Positions 50,023 through 61,200 of a stretch of 64,000 nt of DNA are shown piece after piece. The stretch is from Hydractinia symbiolongicarpus (lineage: Eukaryota > Cnidaria > Hydrozoa > Anthoathecata > Hydractiniidae). Location of the stretch: assembly GCF_029227915.1 (NCBI RefSeq), contig NC_079875.1:11965001-12029000 (forward strand). The letters run 5' to 3'. The notes under the pieces are model-generated. The model saw only the letters and a list, made by a program, of their open reading frames with translations, did no database searches and was not told the origin of the DNA. Every line of letters starts with the position of its first letter. Positions within the stretch are counted from its first letter, which is position 1. The position numbers were made by a program, and so were the translations under genes.

Positions 50023-53000
50023 TTAAGTTAATACGTCACGAAAAGAATCACGCAGTTCTTTGTAATCCTCATCCATGAAATAGCCGAACCTGTGAAAAAT
50101 TTCTTCTTCTTCTTTGTAAGGAACCCTGTGTTTTTTGGATGGAGGTCTAATTGTATGGCAATTAGACCTATCTAAATCATATTCAATTGAAGATGACGAC
50201 CTAATTGGTTCTTTGCATTCACATTGTATTGGTGTAGGTAACACGAAAATATGCTGTTCACCGATGTTCTCATTTATTTGAAAATTCATATCTCTTTCTG
50301 TGATTATCACATCATTTAGTACATTTCCTTTCTGGGTGGAAGTTCTTTGAAACAACTCTCCCATGCGTGTTTCTATAGCAACATTATTCACAGGCGTGGT
50401 CACACCTGTTATTTCGCTTTCAGAACCACTTTCGGAATTTTGTGTTGATTTAGAACGTAGCAATTTGAAGAATGGCCTGTGTGTTTTGCTGCTAGCCTTT
50501 TGATTCAACTTCTCAATGCTTCTTCGTATTCTGGTGGAGTTAGACTCAGCTAAAAGAAATTAATTTGGTTGTAAGTCACAAGAGGAAATTACAAAAAACG
50601 AATGGATTGAGGAAAAAAGCAGAGCAAGGTAAACAAAAAGTAAGTATAAGTAAATGGCAACACATATGATGAAAACGAGTGGCATTTTCCTCAACTTACT
50701 TGTAGTCTTGGACTCAAATTTTGACTTCAATAGGTTCACCTTCCCAGCAGATCCGATGGGCATCCTTATCCCTCTTCTAGCAGGTCGATCTTTCAGGAAA
50801 TTCTCCCGTTTAAATTGACGTTCAATTTCCTCTTCCTTTGTCCTGCTTTCCCGCCTTAACCTCATTCCAACAGCCAAAGGCGACATCCCATTTCCCATTA
50901 CTTTATGTATAGATTCTTTCGGTATAATGAATCCTTCTTGCGTTTTAACAATCTCTTCTTCATATTCACTTGATGATTCAGAATGATCAAATACATTATC
51001 AGCCTCTTCTTGAACAGACGACTTCTTTGACTTATCTTCATCGTCAACGTCATCGTCAACGTCATCGTCTTCTTCATCATCGTCGTCTTCTTCCTCCTCG
51101 CCGTCATCGTCGTTATCAATACTTTGACTAGGCACCATTATTTTAGCTTTCTTTTCTGCATTGCTAATTTTATTTCCTGAATTAGACCTAACTGGTGTTG
51201 TGTCTGCAACTTCCTGTTTGTTTCCTGCTGTTGTCATAGATGTACTCCTGTTTCTTCCACCTCTAAAAGCTTCCAATATATCTTTTTTCATTGCACCTCG
51301 TTCCTCACTATGTCGGCGATGCATCAGCGTGAATTGCTTAGTTCTGTCTTTTGGTGAACTTGTCTTATTTCCTTCTTCAAGGTTTGATGACATTTTCTCG
51401 CCTTCTTCCAAAGCCTCCTCTAGTACATGATCCATATTAACAGATGCTCGGTATTGAGTTGCAGGCTTGGTGTGGTCAACACTACTTCTTCTGGAATGCC
51501 CAGGTGATGTTCCTTTGATTTTAACTTTGGTAGAAAATGTTGGTTTTTCATTTTGCGGTAGTTCATCTTTTTGATGTGTTTGATCATAAAGTTGACTGTA
51601 TTTTCGGAGGAGTTGTTCAACTAATTCTCGTTCTTCTGGTAGTAACGGATCACTTTTGCGATTTGCGTCTGGTGGATAACTCAAATAACGCCTTCTACTT
51701 TCGTTTTCCATGAAGTCAGAATCAAAATTCGAGTAAGAGCAATCTAAATTGTCAAGACTGTTAAGTTTCTTTAATACGTCGCTCATTTCTGTCGCAACGC
51801 CTTCTGTTCTTGATAAGTTTTCGTAAAGGTGCTCGCTACTTTTTGAATGATCGTTACGACTATTTTTTACACTCGATAAAACACCGCTGTTACGACTGTT
51901 CCTTTGGCTGGATAACACGCTTAATCTTTCGAGCAGTTCGCGTTCATCGTCTGGTTTCGAAGTACGTTTCGAAGAAGTTGTCGATAATCTAATATCGTTA
52001 TTTTGTTCACGCAAAGTGGCCGAAAATGAAACAGCGTTAGAAATTTCTCGTTCCGATGGTTTTTGGTATTTGTTTCGTGCACGTATTATGTTAATTTTTT
52101 TTCTCATCTCAGGCGATAAATCAGCGTTAGCGGTGGAGTATCGCAGACCAGAAAGTTGATCTCTAACGAAAAAGAAAAAATATTGTGAGAGGTCATTTAT
52201 TTGACACTAAAAAAAGTCCGGTAAAGCGAAATTTCACATCTTGGTGGAAAAAGCGTCTGTTTACAGGACGTTTCGTTTCGTGTTGATTTTAATTTCGGGG
52301 TGGACCGTAAAAGGAACGCGTGTTTTGTGTTTGTGACTTTCAACCATGCGCACTGATCGGAAACCGCATTTCACTCTACGGTGATGTGCTTGCATAAAAC
52401 TCCCGTAGAGGTTTAAACCCGTTTGTTTTCGCTTTGGGTTTTATGTAAACAGACTCTAAGTGTCGAGAAAGTCGTTAAACATTACTTCTTAAAAATAAGA
52501 CCTACTTAGAAAAAGTTATAATTTAGAAACAAGACTATATTAAGACAAAATCTAAACTTTTAAAGAAGTAATTCACGAATATGTTTTTCCAAATTCGTTT
52601 TTTCGCAGAAGTTCATCTCGCAAAAGTTAGAAAACAGCGACAAGCAGAAGTGTATTACAAAATAGACGACGAATTTTCATTTCTTAAAAGTAAATACCTG
52701 CGAACATCACAAAAACTTGAGCAAAAGAAAATGATTGGGGAATTGGTGCATGACATTTCCAAATTGTTGGCGACAACTTAAAAATTGATGTTTATTTAAG
52801 GCGGTTCCCCTAGAAAAAAAGACATATCCCAGAGGATTGGTCAGTTGTATGTATTGAGTGAAGCGCATTTTCACAAGGTTGACTCTTCTTCCAGAGAACT
52901 GATGAGGTATTTTTTAGACGACGGAAAAGCTAAAACAGGGCGAAACGGGCAATATCTCGACAAAATAACTGAAAGACAAAACTTCGATTTGAAAATCGGT

Positions 53001-55238
53001 TTTATTTAATACTAGTAGTAATGCCTGCATCCACAGAAGAAATTGTAAAGCGATGGTGCTTCGAGTTTGAGAATTCTTGTTACCGTGGATTCCGAACTTA
53101 AACGGCAAAAAACTTGTTTAAAGAATATTTTATGGACACTCTTGACTTGAGGATCGTCAAAAAGTGTATGCCAGCATTATTTCAACCTGAAAAGCACCAA
53201 ATACCTAAGTCTAATTAATGACGAGTAAACTTTGACGAGTTCACTTCGCAGGGTGCGTCGTTAAAACAGCTTTCTAAATGCTTGGGGAACACGATATTTA
53301 ATATTCAGAACTGTCATATATTGTCTTGTGAGGCCCTAAAGTATCATCTAGCTGCTACAAGGAATTAAACATCAACGGAGGGACAAGGAAGCTGTCTGAA
53401 AATGCGAAAATGGTTGCTTTGGGCGTTGCTATGCACTTATATTTGCAGTTGGTTGGAAAAAGTGGCAAAATGCGCAATAAAAACCTAAATATGTCATTAG
53501 CACTACTTGCCACGGTATTCTAGGATGAATTTGCTGTTAGAAAACAGCTAAATGACAATTCTTGAAATTTAAAATTTTTTTCTAGGGGAACCACCATAAA
53601 AGGAGATACCATTTTTCCTGTAATAGCTCGTTGACTTAGTGTGCTACTCACAAAAGTTTTTTTCTTTAAAATAACTTACCTTAGACTTCTGCGTTTATCA
53701 TCTAAGATTTGCATAGAAGCTTTTCGCTGGATGTTAATCGATGATTGTTTCCTCGTTTGCGCTTTTCCCTTCAAACGTTCCTTCCCGCTGAGTCGTTTTT
53801 TAATGGAATTCAAAGCACAATACACCTCGTGTCGTTGTGAGCTTGTATCTAAATATTTAGACCAGGTATCTTTCGATTTTGTTTTTCGATTTCTTTGTCT
53901 TTTTTTCTTCTTTTTCTTTTGTTTCTTTGCAACCTTCTCTGTGTCTGTTCCACTCGAAAGCAAACGGTCAGTTGCTTTGTCTGTATTGTTATTGTTCAAC
54001 GTAGCTTCTGATTGGTTGTTTTCTTTCCCACGAGCTACTTCATGACTACTTTCAATGTCTATAATAATATCTGGTGGGATGGGTCTATGAATTATGTGTG
54101 GTGCATTCTGGCGAGTTTTATTATTTTTCGTGTTTTGGACCGTGTTTTCACTTACTTCCGAAGCTGAAGATTTTGATTCGCTTTCCAAATCCGCCGTAAC
54201 TTTTTGCCGCTCTTCAAGAAACGATGTTTTTAAATCAGGACTTGATCTATCGGAGTTGTTTTTTGGAATGAGCAAAGATCTTGGTCTCATTCGATTTGGA
54301 AGCTCCAGTTCTTCGTTTTCTTCAATAACACCTGTGAAGGTTTTTCTTCTGTGAGATATCATTGTCTTCCATTTTTTGTTTTTGCCAGCACTCCTAGACC
54401 GCATTCTTACTGGATCGCTGTTCAAACTGTTATAAGCAGTGTTGACCGAATTTACTGAAGCAGTATTTGAGCGTGATTTCGATAATCCAGATGAGACAGA
54501 CGTTTGGAGTTTATTTAAAAAAGATGTTATTGAGATTTGCACGGTACTCTTTGGTAATGCAAGATTTTCTCTTTCCTTTTGTAGCGTAGGGTCTTCATCT
54601 TCGTCATTACTGCTGTTGTAGCTGTCCACAGTCTCAGCATCTGTATAAAAGTACATGCAGAGGTAAAAAAAAGAGCTAATGCAAATACTTTCTAAATGCA
54701 ACATTAGCAAATGATTTTAACGTTCCTGTGACTCGATCATTTTAACAACTCGTATAGCTACAAGCAGTTTACACATTAGGTATCCTTCTCTCTGAACTGG
54801 GGAGGGGGAAGGGGTAATTTGATGACGTCGTGGAATCAGAAATGACCACGTCATTTCGCTGGAACGATACTTCATTTAAATGTGTTCTCTACTTCTCCAG
54901 GAAAAAATGGGTTTGAATGTCAAACACAATATCCTTTGGACACATGCTAAGTTTAGATAATATTTTGCTCAAAGAATGTTAAAAAATCACCTGTGAAAGA
55001 TTGACTTCTGGCTCTAGAATCTTTCCTATGTATTTTTGGTGAAATCTCTACGTCTTTAGTTTCATCATCCTCGTCGTCTTCGTTACTGTCGTTCTTTTTG
55101 TCATTGTTTGTAGCCTCATCTTCTTTTTTATACGTGTATGCTTCTTCGGCGAGTTTAAAAAGCCTTTGTCTCTCTTCTTCTTCAAGTTGTTTCCGACGTT
55201 TCTTTGCTTCAGCACATGCTCTCCAACAGCCACACAAA
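50023..55238 (-). CDS. Exons 12-15: charged, disordered cytoplasmic tail
   Basis: Exon 12 (55238-54991) starts with a cysteine cluster (CGCWRAC) next to basic residues, a possible palmitoylation patch, then a coiled-coil-like KRRKQLEEEERQRLFKLAEE and an acidic run. Exon 13 (54640-53680) is Ser/Asn-rich with a KKQKKKKKKRQR basic block. Exon 14 (52162-50700) is Arg/Ser-rich with RRSS and RRHS sites and a long Asp/Glu run near 51010-51110. Exon 15 (50549-50023) ends at a TAA-type stop after RDSFRDVLT. I recognise no folded domain. Usual ABCG proteins stop a few residues after the last helix. Junction phases with exon 11 agree, and all four exons keep an open frame, which supports real coding sequence. 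Confidence 0.75.
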
Positions 55239-58200
55239 CTGAAAAATAAATTACACGAAACTTGAAGTACGGAGCTTTTCTTCAATATACATTTTCCACT
55301 GAAGTTGCAAATATTCTACGAGATAAATATAAATTTAAAAATTATAAAAACTGCGGTTAATCTCTGAAATGTGTGTTGTCACACCAGTTTACAGCAGTTT
55401 ACAGTAGCTAATGCTATTTTTTGCTAGATTACACCAGTTTTCGCCGCTTAATATGCACAAACTTAATCTTACTGCGCATTTCTATTGAGTTTAAAATCAC
55501 AACGTAAATTGCTACATCTAGGCAATATCCGAGAAAAGTGGCTGAGACAGTTTATTATTTAATACTGGTACCTAGATGAAAAAAGAGTTGTTTTTTTTGG
55601 TAAAATTTGTTTTTAATTTAACTGTTTTATTGTTTTAGCATGAATATTCCTAACTATAAAAATCATCCTGATATTTTCTTAGCATATCCTTCGCACAGGT
55701 AAGATTAAAAGATCAGACAATGGAAACTTATGTAATAATTACCCCCAAGGTTCTGCTGTTAATTTAACTGACAGACAGTAACCTAGAATTTGTGGGGGAA
55801 AATTATTAATAAAGGATAATAAATAATAAATGACATTAATAATAAATTTAAGCTTGTTTATACGTTGTTCTTTGTTTATATTCTATTTAGGATGCAAACA
55901 AATTTTAAAGATGAGCATATTCTTAGGATATTTTAACTTTATGCCGAGTTCTAATAGAGTGTATTCTTATAAAATAAACGTGTATGGCTTTTAAAGTAAA
56001 TTACTTGGGGATACACGAACATACCTCGAAAATCCAGATTTGCAAGCTTGTATATAATTTGTTTTAACTTGTTTCCACTGTCGTTTGGAGTATTTCACTT
56101 CAAGCACTATCACTGCAGCAATAAGCAGAGTGCACAACATGAATAATAAAACAGCCATACTTAAGTATGGGTTTACACGATGAAAACCAAACTCCTCCAA
56201 CACCATAATTCCTATATTGAAAGTTGATTTGTTTGAATACAGAACGACCCTTTTTACCACAAAGGCGAAGTAACCGCTGTTTTTCATTTTCAGAAAGTGA
56301 GAAATTTATTTATATTTATAGGGTTGTTGGTTTCAAGACAAATTAAAAAAATGACAGTAGGTAGTTTATATATCTATTTTTGAAACCTCATGAGGTCTCT
56401 GTATTGTCTAACCTATTGGTAACTGTTTCTATAAAACACAAAACAGGAATTGCTTAACGAAGCGACATTTAAAGTACAAAATATTCAACGTGAGAAGATT
56501 GTATTATACCTCTGCTGCCCTGACATTCTAAGGGCGAATTCCATTTGCATTTGAATGAAATGTCACTGATAAGAGTTTTTGCTATTCCTCTGTACGCCCA
56601 GTGAGTGGGGTTGATGTAAAATAACCAATAATAAAAGATAGGCATCTGGGGCTCTGGAACTAAAAATCCACCAGCAAATCCAGCAACAGCTGCAAATAGA
56701 ATTGTTATCAGTTTATTTATTTATTTATTCATTCATTCATTCATTCATTCATTCATTCATTCATTCATTCATTCATTTATTCATTCATTCATTCATTCAT
56801 TCATTCATTCATTCATTCATTCATTCATTTTGTTTTTATCTTACAACATGCAGTAGATTTTTTCTAACTCGAACTTCCTAAAGACTGATTAATTTATTCG
56901 GGAAAGCAGAGACTTAGCCATTGTTTTTCACTTGGAGTGGCGAGATAGTAAATTTAATAACCTTTTTTAGAAGTGACCAAAGAGGTCCTATCAATTATTG
57001 ACGCCTAGCGTGAAAGTATTTTCAGAATTTCAACCTGTTAATTGGCTAAAATGCAGTCCAGATTTTAGGAATGCAGTAATAAATTGCGCCGATAAAGACA
57101 AAATTGTACCATTGGATTGATTTACATATATAGACATATTTTGTCATGGATAAAAAAATTCTACATAGAGAAAGGATTTAATGAAATACCTGAAAGTAAC
57201 GGTGAAACTAAAGGGGAATATCGTGGAGTTATACACGCTGTGAGTATGACTATTGCTATCCACGTTTGGTTCAGCTGTAGGTGAATTAACGTTGTGATGC
57301 AAAACTTCCACAGTACGTATTCATTAAACATGCAGACGTATATAATACCGCAGGCTGCTATTAACGGTAAGGCCGCTTGGGAAAAGACTCGTATAAAAAC
57401 ATGTAATACTAATTCGTGAGAATATCCAACCCCATCAGCTTTTTCCAGCGCAAACAATGCAAAAGCTTTTCCCAAGTGGGCATGTATAACGGAGGCCATG
57501 AAGAGTTGACTTGCACACGAAAATACCATGTAGCAGGACATCAATAAGATGCCTTGTTCGGTCTTCCAGTAACATGACCCTGAAAAGGGATTAATGAGTA
57601 TATTATAAACAAAACAAAACGAAGCAAAGCAAAGCAAAGCAAAGCAAAGCAAAACAAAACAAAACAAAACAAAACAAAACAAAGCAAAGCAAAGCAAAGC
57701 AAAGCAAAGCAAAGCAAAGCAAAGCAAAGCAAAGCAAAGCAAAGCAAAGCAAAGCAAAGCAAAGCAAAGCAAAGCAAAGCAAAGCAAAGCAAAGCAAAGC
57801 AAAGCAAAGCAAAGCAAAGCAAAGCAAAGCAAAGCAAAGCAAAGCAAAGCAAAGCAAAGCAAAGCAAAGCAAAGCAAAGCAAAGCAAAGCAAAGCAAAGC
57901 AAAGCAAAGCAAAGCAAAGCAAAGCAAAGCAAAGCAAAGCAAAGCAAAGCAAAGCAAAGCAAAGCAAAGCAAAGCAAAGCAAAGCAAAGCAAAGCAAAGC
58001 AAAGCAAAGCAAAGCAAAGCAAAGCAAAGCAAAGCAAAGCAAAGCAAAGCAAAGCAAAGCAAAGCAAAGCAAAGCAAAGCAAAGCAAAGCAAAGCAAAGC
58101 AAAGCAAAGCAAAGCAAAGCAAAGCAAAGCAAAGCAAAGCAAAAAAAACAACAAAAAGAAACAAAACAAAAACAAAAACTAAACAAAACGAAACAAAACA

Positions 58201-61200
58201 ACACAACACAAAACAAAACAACAACAAAAATGTTTACAGCCGCAGCTAATGATAGTCAACGCTCACTATGCTGACTATATAATATTTTCGTTCCACTTAA
58301 GATGGTAGCGTTTTCAGAGATTTTCTTGGTTGTTAAAAAAAATAAACGAAAGGAAGTTGACTCGCCTAAATATCCGAAGCTGCAAAACACATGCCTTGAA
58401 AAATTATAATGCGCATGCACGGAAATTAAACGCGGGGAGCTATGGCAACAACGCTCTAGTGGCAAGAGGCTTTGACGTCGGGACGAACGTTCAACTTATA
58501 TTTCTTAAAGCTATCCACTTACCTAAGGACAAACTGTATAACAAAAATATAATGGTAAAGTAGAGCTTCTGTGATAAAGTTTGTGATGCTGAACTTCGAC
58601 CATCCAAAGCAAGTAATCTGTTCTGTATGCTTGATGTTTGCCTGTTGAAGAAAAAAGGGTTTGTGAATCAGACGAAATAACAATGAAGAAGTTCGAACTA
58701 ATTCATCCTTGCTACATGTTTAACATTAAAAAGTCTTCATCGGTCATTTAGTCTTAAGGCCATATTGCAAAATGAAAAATGTTACTATGGCATTGAAAAT
58801 AACACAGAAAGATGCCATACAAGGATAAGACAGCGTCATACTTTCAAGAGCTGAGAGATCCCGACAACAGATCGTTGTACATCCTCGTCATCAGGTTCTC
58901 TTGTCCCCTCAAGCGTTTGAAATTAATCAAAAAAGCAGCATGACTTGGAAACGAGATTTTTTTATGTATACATGCGACACAATGAAGACACTGCTCAATC
59001 GTTATATAAATACCGAAATAATGATTGTTAAAAGACCTATCGCGTCAGATAAAGATTTTTATGCCAAAACATTTATCCGAAAAATTGTCTTACTTTTGGA
59101 ATTTCATACTAAGAGTTTTCTGTGGATGTCTTCTAGCTCTTGCGATCGCTCTAGTGATGGCTTCTATTTCTCCGCTTTCCTGATAATGCTTGACAATTAT
59201 CTTTTGTGAGTCATCATTCGTCAGCACATCCATTATTGTATCTGCAGGGTTAGATGCGTCAAAAACCTGACCAGAATCTTGCAAAGCTTCTGCTATCATC
59301 ATTGGTGCAACGATTGGTGAGCCGAAGTAGGCGACCTGCAAGGTAAAGCAAATACATTGCGGCAAGATATTTATAAACATAAGGTTTGCTGGACTCTATT
59401 CTTGGCAGTTCACATGTTTGTGTTGTCGAAAATGGACCCTAATTTTTGGTGTTAACTACTTTTATGCTCAAAAATTACAGCAAAAAGAAATTACAAAGCG
59501 CTTGAGCAATGTATAATTGCTATGCATGGAACAGGCGCCAAATTTCTCTTAAAAAAAGAAACATCATACCTCTCCATGAGAGAGAATCAGGATAGCATCA
59601 AACATATGAAATATTTCAAGACGAGGCTGGTGAATTGTCACGACCACTAACCGACCAGATAAGGTTAATCCATGCAAAGTTTCAAGAAGCTCTAATGAGG
59701 ATGCCGAATCCAATCCTGAATTTTAAAATAGAATATTGAAGTAGAAAATTACTGACTTATAAGGCATGTGGAATTTTGGACAGGTACCATGCTTGTAAAT
59801 TTTAATCAGTTAAAAGGGACTTCAGGCGGGTGACTAATACCTTTAATTACAAAAGATTTTATTGACTTTTTTTTTACCGATAAGGTACTATTACTGTCGG
59901 GATTATACAGTGCGTAATCCACAGTTTTATTGGTCTTTACTACGACAACCTTAAGTCAACATCGACCGGTTTTGCAACAAAGCTATATAGTATAATTTTC
60001 AACTTTCCGCGAGTTATTGCATCTAATCCTGATATTTAACCCTGCGAGGGCCGGAGTCATATAGCCATCAAGGTATAATTGGGGCAAAGACACCTGCCAA
60101 TACAAAGAAAACAGATAAATTATTTGTTTAATTACCTGAAGTTGGTTCGTCAAGAAAAATTACACTTGGTAGATCCAACAACTGCAATGCGATACATAAT
60201 CTTCTTTTCTAAAGGTAGGATTGCATTGATGGGATAAACTTATTCCCGGGGTCCGCTGACTTTTTTACAGGTCATAAGGACGCAGTTGTGAGCGAAGACC
60301 AACGACAAAACAGATTAACTTCACAACATTGCTGCCATGTTTGTTTAGTGCTGTTGTTATGTGAACACAAAACATGATTGCGTTGTGCACACCACTTAAG
60401 TAAGAAGAAACCTGTTTTGTCCGGACAATAGTGTTTATAAAGTAGTTTTACAAAGCCATATCATACCTGACCTCCACTCAAACCGCCACCTCCGTCGTTA
60501 CCGCCCACCACAACATCAGCTACGTCAAATAAACCGCACTGTAAAATAATACGTGGATGTCTGTTAAGACATAGAAGTTAATTAACCTTTGAGATATTTT
60601 CAGTACTTTTAACAAAATTTTAGACGCAAACAATTTATACTATGGAATGTTGAAATTAAATCTGCCAGTGAACACAAAGTGTCTTGTGTTGCAAGCGTGG
60701 TCAGTCTTACATCACCAACGTAAGTCATTGACCATCTTGTTTCTATGCGTGAGTAACCATGTACCCTAAAGATTTGGTATTGATTAAGAGGAATTTCCCG
60801 ATATTGACAAATCAATTAAGGAACAAGAGCATTTAGGGACAACACTTGATCGAAGAAAATTAATTTGCGATTTAGCGTTTTCCATTTCAACATTCTTACT
60901 TGTTTTTTTATGTACTGGTTGTTGTAAAGTTATTTATCATTCAAACTGGTAACGTTTTTCAGGTCATGGCAAATATCAGAGCATTTGACAACGCAAAGTT
61001 TAAATTTATCGATAATCAGGTAGAAAGTTTAAAATTCTTTTGTGTCAGTATGTTTGGATTTTAGTATAATATGAAAATATGGATATCACTTTAGAATGAT
61101 TTAAAAATGTGTCAAAAATCTCCCAGTTTTATCACATCTTTTCACGTTTTAACAAAACCAGACATGAACTAGGGTGAAGGTCCACGGGTTTGTCCGTCAG

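Noticed and set aside
50898-51119. Met/Thr/Lys-rich - strand ORF within exon 14
   Set aside because: Alternative frame of the acidic run.
52581-52781. 66-codon + strand ORF in intron 13
   Set aside because: No recognisable domain, and antisense inside an intron; possible but unsupported.
53641-54354. + strand ORFs opposite exon 13
   Set aside because: Shadows of the Ser/Lys-rich tail exon; composition shows no independent protein.
57161-58227. Long - strand ORFs dominated by CFALL repeats
   Set aside because: They are translations of the AAAGC microsatellite in intron 8; only 57579-57190 is a real exon.
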